NCBI GenBank assembly: GCA_964584415.1 | Contig: CAZOZX010000027.1 | Span: 1-22,115, forward strand | Direction: 5' to 3' | DNA length: 22,115 nt | Source: PHAA01 sp964584415 | Lineage (GTDB): Bacteria > Bacillota > Syntrophomonadia > Syntrophomonadales > Syntrophomonadaceae | In this document: positions 7,943-15,616 of the stretch, piece after piece | How positions within the stretch are numbered: position 1 is the first letter of the stretch | How the letters are laid out: each line of letters begins with the position of its first letter | Notes under the pieces: model-generated | The model's input: only the letters and a program-made list of their open reading frames with translations | What the model was told of the DNA's origin: nothing | Databases searched by the model: none | Made by a program: the position numbers and the translations under genes

Positions 7943-8383
7943 GTGAAACTTCAGGAACTACAATCTCCACCCGGGGCAAACAAGCGGATTAAAAGGGTGG
8001 GCCGGGGCATTGGCTCAGGTCATGGTAAGACTTCCACCCGTGGACATAAAGGCCAGAAAGCTCGTTCCGGCGGAGGCATCAGACCTGGATTCGAAGGTGG
8101 ACAGATGCCTTTACAAAGACGTTTGCCCAAGAGGGGATTCAATAATATTTTCAAAAAGGAATATGCCATAGTTAATGTCAAGGATCTCAATTGTTTTGAA
8201 GACGGCAGCGTAGTCACAGTTGATATGCTGCGTGACGCTGGTCTGGTCAATAAAATTTATGCTGGGGTTAAGTTGTTAGGAGACGGCGACTTGCAAAAGA
8301 GACTCACTGTTCAAGTGCAGAAGTGCAGCCGGCAAGCCGAGGATAAGATTACGGCTCAAGGCGGCAAATTCGAGGTGGTTTAA
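7943..8383 (+). CDS. rplO: 50S ribosomal protein L15
   Basis: L15 (146 residues) is a late-assembly protein with a long glycine/arginine-rich N-terminal tail that threads through 23S rRNA. The tail is seen as GRGIGSGHGKTSTRGHKGQKARSGG followed by FEGGQMPLQRRLPKRGF. The start is GTG at 7943 with GGGAGGT about 8 bases upstream. The TAA stop overlaps the ATG of secY by one base. Confidence 0.97.
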   Translation: MKLQELQSPPGANKRIKRVGRGIGSGHGKTSTRGHKGQKARSGGGIRPGFEGGQMPLQRRLPKRGFNNIFKKEYAIVNVKDLNCFEDGSVVTVDMLRDAGLVNKIYAGVKLLGDGDLQKRLTVQVQKCSRQAEDKITAQGGKFEVV

Positions 8384-9648
8384 TGCTTAATTCATTTCAG
8401 CAAGCTCTGAAAATTGGTGATTTAAGAACCAAACTGCTCTTTACCTTATTAATGTTATTGGTGTTTCGTGTCGGTGCCCATATACCGATTCCTGGTATTA
8501 ATCCTGATGCCATAGCTCAACTGCTGCAAGGTCAGTTATTTGGCTTCTTTGATATAATATCCGGGGGAGCATTTAAACGTTTTAGCGTATTCGCTATGAG
8601 CATAACCCCGTATATTAACGCATCAATTATTATGCAGTTGCTCACTGTAGTGGTTCCACACCTTGAGGAACTTAACAAAGAGGGGCAGGAAGGAAAAAAG
8701 AAAATCGCCCAGTATACACGTTATGGAACTGTGGTACTGGCTTTGATACAAGCAATAGGAATGTCGGTAGCCCTTGGTAAGTCAGGAGCTATTAATGATC
8801 CCGGTTTCGTTTCCTATGCGGTTATCACTATTTCTCTTACTGCGGGCACGGCTATGTTAATGTGGATAGGGGAAATGATTACCGAACGTGGGATAGGCAA
8901 TGGAATATCACTAATAATCTTCTGTGGTATTGCTGCTCGTATCCCTTCTCAAATCAGCGGGGTAGGTCAAGAAGTATCCAGCGGAATGGCAGGTTATTTC
9001 CAGGTGCTGCTGCTTATTGCAGTTGTGCTGGTGGTTATTTCCGCTGTAGTAGCTATGAACGAAGGAACCAGAAGGCTGCCCATCCAATACGCCAAGCGCG
9101 TAGTGGGACGTAGACTATATGGAGGACAAAGCACATACATGCCGCTGAAAGTCAACAGTGCAGGAGTTATCCCGATTATATTTGCTATGTCACTGTGTAT
9201 GTTCCCAGCTACTATCGGATCATGGATGAGCCAGACATCGCCTTTTAATGTGTTTGTAAATACCTATTTCAGTTCGACCGGCCTGGCTTACAATATTTTT
9301 TACGCGTTGCTGATTATATTCTTTACTTATTTTTATGTGTCTATAATTTTTAATCCTTTGGATGTAGCCGACAATATCAAGAAGAATGGTGGTTTTGTCC
9401 CGGGGATCAGGCCTGGGCGGCCTACTGCAGAATACATTGATAAGGTGCTGTCCCGTCTGACTATGGCCGGTGGTATATTCCTAGCTCTGATCGCAGTACT
9501 GCCGAACATAGTAATTGCCCTTACCGGAATTCAGAGTCTCTGGTTTGGGGGCACGGCCCTATTGATTTTAGTTGGTGTTGCCCTTGATACTATGAAGCAG
9601 GTTGAATCACATTTATTGTTGAGAAGCTACGAAGGCTTTGTTAAATAG
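8383..9648 (+). CDS. secY: Protein translocase subunit SecY
   Basis: SecY (421 residues) is the channel-forming subunit of the SecYEG translocon in the cytoplasmic membrane. About ten hydrophobic helices can be read along the chain. Diagnostic stretches are GAHIPIPGIN (first periplasmic/plug region), FSVFAMSITPYINASIIMQLL, EGQEGKKKIAQYTRY, YAKRVVGRRLYGGQSTYMPLKVN (large cytoplasmic loop that contacts SecA and ribosomes) and NGGFVPGIRPGRPTAEYI. The start is coupled to rplO by the TAATG overlap, with GAGG 6-8 bases upstream. Confidence 0.98.
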   Translation: MLNSFQQALKIGDLRTKLLFTLLMLLVFRVGAHIPIPGINPDAIAQLLQGQLFGFFDIISGGAFKRFSVFAMSITPYINASIIMQLLTVVVPHLEELNKEGQEGKKKIAQYTRYGTVVLALIQAIGMSVALGKSGAINDPGFVSYAVITISLTAGTAMLMWIGEMITERGIGNGISLIIFCGIAARIPSQISGVGQEVSSGMAGYFQVLLLIAVVLVVISAVVAMNEGTRRLPIQYAKRVVGRRLYGGQSTYMPLKVNSAGVIPIIFAMSLCMFPATIGSWMSQTSPFNVFVNTYFSSTGLAYNIFYALLIIFFTYFYVSIIFNPLDVADNIKKNGGFVPGIRPGRPTAEYIDKVLSRLTMAGGIFLALIAVLPNIVIALTGIQSLWFGGTALLILVGVALDTMKQVESHLLLRSYEGFVK

Positions 9649-9659
9649 GAGATGATCTC

Positions 9660-10310
9660 ATGAATATTATTCTGATGGGCCCTCCTGGAGCAGGTAAGGG
9701 AACCCAAGCCGAATTTATTAAAAATGCTTATCCAATTCCCCATATTTCTACTGGCGATATGTTCAGGGAAGCGGTCCAGAATGGTACACCGATGGGGCTG
9801 GAAGCCAAGAAATACATGGATGCTGGGCAATTGGTTCCTGATGCGGTTACGATCGGGATAGTAGAAGACAGGTTGGATGCATCTGATTGCCAGTCTGGAT
9901 TTCTGCTTGACGGATTTCCCCGAACTACAGTTCAAGCCGAGGCTTTGGATAATGTTCTGTCTAAAAACGGCAAGAAGGTTGACATCGCCCTGGACATCTC
10001 GGTGCCTGAAGATGTGTTGATGGCAAGAATGGTCAATCGGTTATTCTGCAGTTCCTGCAAAACCGTGTATAATACCAAGTTCAATCCAAGTGCAGTAGCC
10101 GGTCAGTGCGACAAATGCGGTGGTGAATTGGTGCAACGTAGTGACGACAAAGAGGAGACAGTTAAAAACCGTATCAAAGTTTATATGGATCAAACTCAAC
10201 CCCTTTTGCAGTACTACGCTAAGCAAGGTAACCTGGTTACTCTGGATGGACAGCGTGACCCGCAGGAAGTATTTAAGGACATTAAAGCCATACTGGAGAA
10301 ACTTGGATGA
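9660..10310 (+). CDS. adk: Adenylate kinase, zinc-LID form
   Basis: Adenylate kinase (216 residues) interconverts ATP + AMP and 2 ADP in the cytoplasm. The P-loop GPPGAGKGT spans residues 7-15, the AMP-binding part has ISTGDMFREA and DGFPRTT, and the LID domain carries four cysteines (C130, C133, C150, C153), the structural zinc site of Gram-positive long-form enzymes. ATG 9660 follows secY by 11 bases with TAGGAGATGA upstream. The stop overlaps map by four bases (ATGA), so the two are coupled. Confidence 0.98.
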   Translation: MNIILMGPPGAGKGTQAEFIKNAYPIPHISTGDMFREAVQNGTPMGLEAKKYMDAGQLVPDAVTIGIVEDRLDASDCQSGFLLDGFPRTTVQAEALDNVLSKNGKKVDIALDISVPEDVLMARMVNRLFCSSCKTVYNTKFNPSAVAGQCDKCGGELVQRSDDKEETVKNRIKVYMDQTQPLLQYYAKQGNLVTLDGQRDPQEVFKDIKAILEKLG

Positions 10311-11071
10311 TCTATGTTAAGACTCCCGGTGAAGTCAAAAAGATGAGGAAATCCGGGCAGGTAGTGGCTCAGGTACTCCAAATCCTCCGGGAAGCAATTA
10401 GTCCCGGGATGACCACGGGACAGTTAAACCGGCTAGCAGAAGAAGAGACCAAGAAGAGAAATGCGATAGCATTATTCAAGAACTATCCTCATCCGCGGGG
10501 AACTAGACCCTTTCCAGGGGCTATATGCACATCAGTTAATGAGGAAGTGGTACATGGTATACCCGGTCGGAGAAAGCTTAAAGAAGGGGATATAATCAGT
10601 ATAGATTTTGGGGTAATGTTAGACGGTTTTGCAGGCGATGCAGCCATTACAGTGCCGGTTGGCCAGGTTAAATCTGAGGTAAACCAGCTGATGCGGGTTA
10701 CCGAAGAAGCCCTGTTAAAAGGAATAGAACAAGCCAGGGCCGGCCAAAGGCTGGGGGTGGTGTCCCACGCTATACAAACTCACGTTGAACAGAACGGTTT
10801 TTCAGTTGTAAGAGATTTTGTAGGACACGGGATAGGACGCAATATGCATGAAGATCCACCCATACCCAATTACGGCAAAGCCGAGCGGGGACCAGTTTTA
10901 CAGACCGGCATGACCCTAGCCATTGAACCAATGGTCAACATGGGCTCCTATAGCGTCGTAACGAAAATGGATGATTGGACGGTGGTTACAATAGACGGCA
11001 AATATTCTGCTCATTTTGAGCATACCATTGTTGTCGGCGACCAGGGTCCGGAAATTCTCACCTTAGCATAG
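10307..11071 (+). CDS. map: Methionine aminopeptidase, type I
   Basis: Type I MetAP (254 residues) removes the initiator methionine from nascent proteins. The five metal ligands are visible as D100 (IDFG), D111 (GDAA), H174 (GHGIG), E207 (IEPM) and E238 (FEHT), and the substrate-contacting histidine is H83 (VVHGIP). There is no N-terminal zinc-finger extension, as expected for a short bacterial type Ia enzyme. The ATG overlaps the adk stop by four bases. SecY-Adk-Map order is standard for Firmicutes. Confidence 0.98.
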   Translation: MIYVKTPGEVKKMRKSGQVVAQVLQILREAISPGMTTGQLNRLAEEETKKRNAIALFKNYPHPRGTRPFPGAICTSVNEEVVHGIPGRRKLKEGDIISIDFGVMLDGFAGDAAITVPVGQVKSEVNQLMRVTEEALLKGIEQARAGQRLGVVSHAIQTHVEQNGFSVVRDFVGHGIGRNMHEDPPIPNYGKAERGPVLQTGMTLAIEPMVNMGSYSVVTKMDDWTVVTIDGKYSAHFEHTIVVGDQGPEILTLA

Positions 11072-11086
11072 TGGAGGTGAAGGCTT

Positions 11087-11392
11087 ATAACTTCGGACAC
11101 CCTGGGTAAAGTGGTTTTATCAAAATCAGGCCGGGACATGGGCAAGGCATTTGTAGTAACCGGTGTCATCAACGAACGTTTTCTCTTCATATGTGATGGA
11201 GAGATACGTAAAATAGAGAATCCAAAGAAGAAGAATATTCGCCATCTACAAATAACATCCATGAGAGCCGATGATGTCCTGGATTATTTAAGGAAAGGCG
11301 AAAAGCCTCCCAATCATGTTATCAAGAAGAACCTAAGACAATTGATTGATAAAGGCTTAAACCGAGGGGAAGGAGGTCAAGAAGATGGCTAA
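11087..11392 (+). CDS. KOW-domain RNA-binding protein (L14e-like), probable ATA start
   Basis: Small basic protein with a KOW/SH3-like fold (L14e-like), found between map and infA in many Clostridia; probably ribosome- or RNA-associated, role not established. The core is DTLGKVVLSKSGRDMGKAFVVTG, then INERFLFICDGEIRKIENPKKKNIRHLQIT. The first ordinary start, GTG 11111, falls inside this core and has no ribosome binding site. In-frame codons upstream, back to TGA 11078-11080, include no ATG, GTG or TTG, yet a near-perfect GGAGGTGA at 11073-11080 lies about 9 bases before an ATA at 11087, giving MTSDTLGKVV and 101 residues. CTG 11102 is a weaker alternative. The end overlaps infA by 8 bases. Function low, start moderate confidence. 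Confidence 0.8.
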   Translation: MTSDTLGKVVLSKSGRDMGKAFVVTGVINERFLFICDGEIRKIENPKKKNIRHLQITSMRADDVLDYLRKGEKPPNHVIKKNLRQLIDKGLNRGEGGQEDG

Positions 11393-11603
11393 AGATGACG
11401 TGATCGAGGTAGAAGGAAAAGTATTGGAACCATTACCTAACGCCATGTTTACGGTAGAAATGGAAAACGGCCATAAGGTCCTTGCCCATATCTCAGGGAA
11501 AATGAGAATGAACTTTATCAGGATATTGCCCGGTGACCGAGTTATGGTGGAACTTTCTCCCTATGACTTAAGCCGGGGTCGGATAATATATCGGTTCAAA
11601 TAG
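11385..11603 (+). CDS. infA: Translation initiation factor IF-1
   Basis: IF-1 (72 residues) is an OB-fold protein that blocks the A site during 30S initiation. The sequence is near-canonical: KDDVIEVEGKVLEPLPNAMF, then VEMENGHKVLAHISGKMRMNFIRI, LPGDRVMVELSPYDLSRGRI. ATG 11385 lies inside the end of the KOW gene (8-base overlap) with AAGGAGGT about 8 bases upstream. Usual place before rpmJ. Confidence 0.98.
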   Translation: MAKDDVIEVEGKVLEPLPNAMFTVEMENGHKVLAHISGKMRMNFIRILPGDRVMVELSPYDLSRGRIIYRFK

Positions 11604-11641
11604 GATTTGATTGCAAGCTTGCCATAAAGGAGGTAAATAGG

Positions 11642-11755
11642 TTGAAGGTTAGAGCATCAGTCAAGAAAATCTGTGATAAATGTAAAATCATTAAGCGCAA
11701 AGGCAAAGTAACTATTATTTGTGAGAATCCCAAGCATAAGCAGGTACAAGGTTAA
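11642..11755 (+). CDS. rpmJ: 50S ribosomal protein L36, zinc-binding form
   Basis: L36 (37 residues), the smallest ribosomal protein. The translation from TTG 11642 is MKVRASVKKICDKCKIIKRK followed by KGKVTIICENPKHKQVQG after the shared basic stretch. Zinc ligands C11, C14, C27 and H32 are all present, so it is the C+ form. The AAAGGAGGT site at about 11626-11634 fixes the TTG start. It is too short for a typical ORF cut-off but is certain from sequence and from its slot between infA and rpsM. Confidence 0.97.
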   Translation: MKVRASVKKICDKCKIIKRKGKVTIICENPKHKQVQG

Positions 11756-11802
11756 CAACAAGTTCGACAATAAATAATTAATCCAGAAGGATGTGAAGAG
11801 GT

Positions 11803-12171
11803 TTGGCAAGAATAGCAGGTGTTGATTTACCCCGCGATAAAAGAGTGGAAATATCCCTTACCTATATATTAGGCATTGGGAAAGCTTCATCGCAGAAGAT
11901 TTTGGCAGCCGCAGGTATAAATCCAAACACCAGGGTGAAAGATTTAACCGAGGAAGAAGTTGCCAAAATAAGAGCAATTATAGACAAAAACTACGTGGTC
12001 GAAGGTGATCTGCGCAGGGATGTCAGCATGAACATCAAGCGACTGATGGATTTAGGCTGTTATAGAGGCTTGCGTCATCGCCGTGGGTTACCGGTAAGGG
12101 GACAGAATACCAAGACTAATGCCCGTACCCGCAAGGGACCCAAGCGTACCGCTGGCGGCAAGAAGAAATAG
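11803..12171 (+). CDS. rpsM: 30S ribosomal protein S13
   Basis: S13 (122 residues) lies in the 30S head, contacts P-site tRNA with its basic tail and bridges to L5. ARIAGVDLPRDKRVEISLTYI opens the protein, GIGKASSQKIL forms the helix-turn motif, and RGLRHRRGLPVRGQNTKTNART is the diagnostic C-terminal block. The start is TTG at 11803 with a modest AGAAGGA/GAAGAGG site upstream. First ribosomal gene of the alpha section. Confidence 0.97.
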   Translation: MARIAGVDLPRDKRVEISLTYILGIGKASSQKILAAAGINPNTRVKDLTEEEVAKIRAIIDKNYVVEGDLRRDVSMNIKRLMDLGCYRGLRHRRGLPVRGQNTKTNARTRKGPKRTAGGKKK

Positions 12172-12192
12172 CCAAAAAAGGAGGATAATTGA

Positions 12193-12588
12193 GTGGCACG
12201 AAGAACTGCAACCGTCAGGGTAAAGAGACGGGAAAAGAAGAATATAGCTGAGGGAATCGCTCATATTAAATCAACTTTTAACAATACTATCATTTCGATA
12301 ACTGATAAAAATGGTAATGCTATATCCTGGGCCAGTGCTGGAACAGTTGGATTCAAAGGATCCCGTAAGAGCACTCCTTATGCTGCCCAGCAGGCTGCCG
12401 AAAATGCTGCCCGGGCTGCCATGGAACATGGACTCCGGGAAGTGGAGTGCTATGTAAAGGGACCGGGTGCCGGTAGAGAAGCAGCGATAAGATCTTTGCA
12501 AGCGGCGGGGCTGGAAGTCAGTGTTATAAAAGACGTCACCCCTATCCCTCACAATGGATGTAGACCGCCCAAAAGAAGAAGAGTTTAA
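12193..12588 (+). CDS. rpsK: 30S ribosomal protein S11
   Basis: S11 (131 residues) shapes the platform and the E-site mRNA path with S18 and S7. Signatures are AHIKSTFNNTIISITDKNGN, SAGTVGFKGSRKSTPYAAQQAAENAA and the C-terminal DVTPIPHNGCRPPKRRRV. The start is GTG at 12193, preceded by AAAGGAGG. Gaps of 21 and 15 bases separate it from rpsM and rpsD. Confidence 0.98.
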   Translation: MARRTATVRVKRREKKNIAEGIAHIKSTFNNTIISITDKNGNAISWASAGTVGFKGSRKSTPYAAQQAAENAARAAMEHGLREVECYVKGPGAGREAAIRSLQAAGLEVSVIKDVTPIPHNGCRPPKRRRV

Positions 12589-12603
12589 GGAGGTAAAGGT
12601 TTA

Positions 12604-13233
12604 GTGGCAAGATATACTGATGCAGTCTGTCGCCAATGCCGGCGTGAAGGGGAAAAGCTGTTCCTAAAAGGGGACCGGTGTTACTCGGAGAAGTGCGCTG
12701 TACAGAAGAGGGCTTTTGTACCTGGCCAGCATGGACAAAAACGCCGCCAGAAGAGCAGTGAATACGGCATCCAATTGAGAGAAAAACAAAAAACGAAGAG
12801 AATTTACGGGGTTTTGGAAAAACAGTTCCGTAATTATTTCCACAAAGCTGAAAGCCAGAAAGGTATTGCCGGAGAAAACCTGCTAATCCTGCTGGAGAGA
12901 CGCCTTGATAATGTGGTCTATCGCCTGGGGATGGCCTCTTCGCGCAAGGAAGCCCGCCAGTTGGTTACCCATAACCATTTCGTTATCAATGGCCGGAAAG
13001 CCAATATACCCTCAATGCTGGTGGCGTTAGGTGATACTATCCAGGTCCGGCCTGGAAGTGCCGATTCCCCAAAATTTATGGAATTAAAAGCAGCTGGTGC
13101 CTATAAGACCCCCCCTGAGTGGTTGGAAGTTGATATAGACAATCTAACGGGTAGAGTGTTAGCCTTCCCGACCAGAGACAAAGTGGATACAGCAGTCAAC
13201 GAACAGTTGATTATCGAACTGTATTCCAGATAA
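12604..13233 (+). CDS. rpsD: 30S ribosomal protein S4, zinc form
   Basis: S4 (209 residues) nucleates 30S assembly and takes part in accuracy and mRNA unwinding. The N-terminal domain has four cysteines (C9, C12, C26, C31), the zinc-binding variant. The S4 RNA-binding domain is seen as LLILLERRLDNVVYRLGMASSRKEARQLVTHNHFVINGRKANIPS. GTG 12604 has AAGGAGGT about 8 bases upstream. Unlike in some Bacilli, where rpsD is a separate self-repressed gene, here it stays in the alpha operon between rpsK and rpoA. Confidence 0.98.
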   Translation: MARYTDAVCRQCRREGEKLFLKGDRCYSEKCAVQKRAFVPGQHGQKRRQKSSEYGIQLREKQKTKRIYGVLEKQFRNYFHKAESQKGIAGENLLILLERRLDNVVYRLGMASSRKEARQLVTHNHFVINGRKANIPSMLVALGDTIQVRPGSADSPKFMELKAAGAYKTPPEWLEVDIDNLTGRVLAFPTRDKVDTAVNEQLIIELYSR

Positions 13234-13281
13234 GATATCTAACTCCAATAAACCTCTAATAAAGAAGGAGGGGAAATAATT

Positions 13282-14232
13282 ATGCTCGAGATGGAAAAAC
13301 CGCGTATTGAATGTATTGAGAAGGATCCCGAAACAAACTACGGGAAATTTATTATTGAGCCCTTGGAAAGAGGTTATGGGACCACACTGGGGAACTCCCT
13401 CCGGCGTGTACTGCTGTCATCTTTGCCGGGAGCCGCGGTCACTTCAATTAAAATCGACGGGGTATTGCACGAATTTTCAACCATCCCCGGCGTACTCGAA
13501 GATACCACGGAAATGATACTTAACATAAAACAAATGGTTTTACGCTACGATGGGAATGAGCGTAAACTGATACGAATAGAACAAAAAGGGCCTAAGACAA
13601 TAACTGCCGGCGACATTATTCCGGATGCCGAGGTCGAAATTCTGAATCCGGATTTGCATATAGCCACCTTGGATAATGACGCCAAATTAGAGATTGAAAT
13701 GAGCGTGGAACGGGGCCGGGGTTATGTGAGTGCTGACCAACAGCCCCAAAAGAACGCTGATATAGTGGGATTGATCCCGATTGATTCCATTTATACACCA
13801 GTCACTAAAGTTAACTATACGATTGAGGATACCCGGGTAGGAAAAAGGACCGACTATGATCGTCTAACCTTAGAGATATGGACCAACGGCAGTATCCGTC
13901 CAGAGGAAGCCTTGAGCCTGTCATCCCAGATCCTGATCGAATACTTAAAACTCTTCACCGAAATCGACGACACTTATTCTGAGGTAGAGATACTGGTCGA
14001 GAAGGAAGAGGAGAAAAAGGACAAGGTCCTGGAAATGTCAATCGAGGAATTGGAACTTTCAGTACGGGCTTCAAACGGGTTGAAGCGGGCTAGTATTAAC
14101 ACCGTGGGCGACCTGATCGAAAAGACCCGGGAAGAGATGAGTAAAATCAGAAACCTGGGGCAAAAATCACTGGAAGAAATAGAAAAGAAGCTCAAAGAGC
14201 TGGATTTAAGCTTTAAGAAATCAGAAGAGTAA
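13282..14232 (+). CDS. rpoA: DNA-directed RNA polymerase subunit alpha
   Basis: RNA polymerase alpha (316 residues). The N-terminal domain (about 1-230) drives dimerisation and assembly: EPLERGYGTTLGNSLRRVLLSSLPGAAV, FSTIPGVLEDTTEMILNIK. A charged linker follows (EKEEEKKDKV). The C-terminal domain (about 245-316), which binds UP elements and activators, shows ELSVRASNGLKRASINTVGDL and RNLGQKSLEEIEKKL. ATG 13282 has AAGGAGGGG upstream; a second in-frame ATG at 13291 is possible but less well spaced. Confidence 0.98.
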   Translation: MLEMEKPRIECIEKDPETNYGKFIIEPLERGYGTTLGNSLRRVLLSSLPGAAVTSIKIDGVLHEFSTIPGVLEDTTEMILNIKQMVLRYDGNERKLIRIEQKGPKTITAGDIIPDAEVEILNPDLHIATLDNDAKLEIEMSVERGRGYVSADQQPQKNADIVGLIPIDSIYTPVTKVNYTIEDTRVGKRTDYDRLTLEIWTNGSIRPEEALSLSSQILIEYLKLFTEIDDTYSEVEILVEKEEEKKDKVLEMSIEELELSVRASNGLKRASINTVGDLIEKTREEMSKIRNLGQKSLEEIEKKLKELDLSFKKSEE

Positions 14233-14249
14233 GAAAGGAGGATTTTAAA

Positions 14250-14591
14250 TTGGGTTACCGCAGATTAGGTTTCAGAAGTGATCACCGCCGGGCTTTGTTG
14301 AGAAACTCAGTGACTTCATTGCTGGAACATGAGAAAATAACCACCACCGAGACCAGAGCCAAAGAAATCAGCAGTATCGCTGAGAAGATGATTACCCTCG
14401 CTAAAAAGGGTGATTTACATTCCCGGCGCCAGGCTAATTCTTATTTATTCAGCGACGCAGTGGTATACAAATTATTCTCCACCTATTCAGAGCGCTATAA
14501 AGAACGCAATGGTGGTTATACTAGAATAATTAAAACCGGGGTACGCAAGGGAGACGGCGCTCCCATGGCCATTATCGAGCTGGTAGATTAA
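14250..14591 (+). CDS. rplQ: 50S ribosomal protein L17
   Basis: L17 (113 residues) lies near the tunnel exit. MGYRRLGFRSDHRRALLRNSV and the LLEHEKITTTETRAKEI block are diagnostic, and the C-terminus GGYTRIIKTGVRKGDGAPMAIIEL is complete. The start is TTG at 14250 with AAAGGAGGA upstream. It ends the ribosomal protein run. The EcfA/EcfT transporter genes that often follow rplQ in Firmicutes are not here; truA follows directly. Confidence 0.97.
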   Translation: MGYRRLGFRSDHRRALLRNSVTSLLEHEKITTTETRAKEISSIAEKMITLAKKGDLHSRRQANSYLFSDAVVYKLFSTYSERYKERNGGYTRIIKTGVRKGDGAPMAIIELVD

Positions 14592-14632
14592 CATATCGCA
14601 AAAATGGCATAATGAACGCGCGCGCGGAATTG

Positions 14633-14660
14633 GGAGGATTTGTAATCCTCCTGATCTTTT
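14633..14660 (+). terminator. Hairpin after rplQ, weak terminator or attenuator
   Basis: A perfect 8-base inverted repeat, GGAGGATT (14633-14640) and AATCCTCC (14644-14651) with a TGT loop, is followed by TGATCTTTT. The T tract is short and interrupted, so termination may be partial, allowing read-through into truA. It sits 41 bases past the rplQ stop. Confidence 0.45.
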
Positions 14661-14705
14661 GATAGGGGTAAAATTTAATTAAATCGGGTCCAGGGCGGGG
14701 AGTAA

Positions 14706-15470
14706 ATGACCAGGATAAAGATGATAATTGAATACGATGGCAGCAATTATCATGGATTCCAGAGGCAGAATAATGCTCATACCATCCAGGCGGAAATTGA
14801 ACAGCAAATTCAACGGCTAACCGGGGAAATCGTTGTACTTACTTCATCAGGAAGAACTGATGCAGGTGTCCACGCCCGGGGGCAGGTCATCGCTTTTAAT
14901 ACTGATTCAACTATTCCGGCAGATCGATGGACCGCGGCTTTAAATACCTTTTTACCAGCAGATATCCGGGTACTGGACAGTATAGAGACGAGTCCCGATT
15001 TCCATCCCCAGTTTCAGGCATTAAGCAAAAGGTATGCTTACTATATATATCGGCAAAAGGCGGGAGAGGTGTTTTATCGCCGCTATGCTTACTGCCTAAC
15101 CGAAGCCCTCGATATAGAGGCTATGAATGAAGCCTGTACGTATATAATAGGAAGGCAAAACTTTTTGGCATTTTGTGCCCGGGGATCCACCTCGAAAACC
15201 TTTGAACGAACCGTAACCAGGTGCGAGTTGAGCCAACATGGGCCCATCCTGCGCCTGGATGTTGAAGCGGATGGATTTTTGTATAATATGGTCCGGATCA
15301 TAACCGGGACCCTTTTACAGGTAGGGCGTGCCAAGGTAAGTGCTCCTAAAGTGGCGGGAATTATACAGTCTCGAGATCGGACCCAGGCGGGTCCAACGGT
15401 TCCACCGCAGGGATTATATTTAATATCGGTACGCTATCCTTTTAATGAGGCTGAAATTTTGCGAAAATAA
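14706..15470 (+). CDS. truA: tRNA pseudouridine(38-40) synthase
   Basis: TruA (254 residues) isomerises uridines 38-40 in the anticodon arm of many tRNAs. The N-terminal IEYDGSNYHGFQRQNNAHTIQ is the family start. The catalytic aspartate is D52 in SSGRTDAGVHARGQV. The second half has FLAFCARGSTSKTFERTV and GFLYNMVRIITGTLLQVG. ATG 14706 is preceded by GGCGGGGAG, a moderate ribosome binding site. The gene normally follows the alpha operon in Firmicutes and probably depends at least partly on read-through from it. Confidence 0.97.
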   Translation: MTRIKMIIEYDGSNYHGFQRQNNAHTIQAEIEQQIQRLTGEIVVLTSSGRTDAGVHARGQVIAFNTDSTIPADRWTAALNTFLPADIRVLDSIETSPDFHPQFQALSKRYAYYIYRQKAGEVFYRRYAYCLTEALDIEAMNEACTYIIGRQNFLAFCARGSTSKTFERTVTRCELSQHGPILRLDVEADGFLYNMVRIITGTLLQVGRAKVSAPKVAGIIQSRDRTQAGPTVPPQGLYLISVRYPFNEAEILRK

Positions 15471-15480
15471 GCCATCTTTC

Positions 15481-15510
15481 TTGACAAAGCATCCTTAACA
15501 TATATAGAAT
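15481..15510 (+). promoter_or_regulatory. Candidate sigma-A-type promoter for rplM-rpsI
   Basis: A perfect -35 box TTGACA (15481-15486) is followed after 18 bases by TAGAAT (15505-15510), one base off the -10 consensus. It begins 10 bases after the truA stop and about 107 bases before the rplM start, which leaves room for a leader RNA. Inferred from sequence only. Confidence 0.55.
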
Positions 15511-15515
15511 TAATA

Positions 15516-15616
15516 GGTAGTCTCTAAAAGACTGTTTGTCTCCTGCCCCGTTGACAATCAGGCCTGATGGGGACCGAAAGTACGACCCTAGGCAATGATA
15601 TACAGGAGGGAAAAAC
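15516..15616 (+). promoter_or_regulatory. Structured leader RNA of rplM with SD-sequestering pairing
   Basis: The untranslated leader can fold extensively. Hairpin AGTCT (15519-15523) pairs with AGACT (15529-15533). CTCCTG (15540-15545) is complementary to CAGGAG (15603-15608), which holds the Shine-Dalgarno sequence of rplM. CCCC (15546-15549) pairs with GGGG (15569-15572) around the 12-base palindrome ATCAGGCCTGAT (15557-15568). L13 leaders that bind a ribosomal protein are known in Firmicutes; I cannot confirm that this matches that family without a covariance search. Confidence 0.5.

Noticed and set aside
8862..9113. 83-codon + strand ORF inside secY
   Set aside because: Out of frame with the clearly intact SecY; composition shows no real protein features.
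15551..15579. Second TTGACA at 15551-15556 as a promoter for rplM
   Set aside because: No -10-like box at 16-18 bases downstream, and the sequence is part of a stem in the leader.
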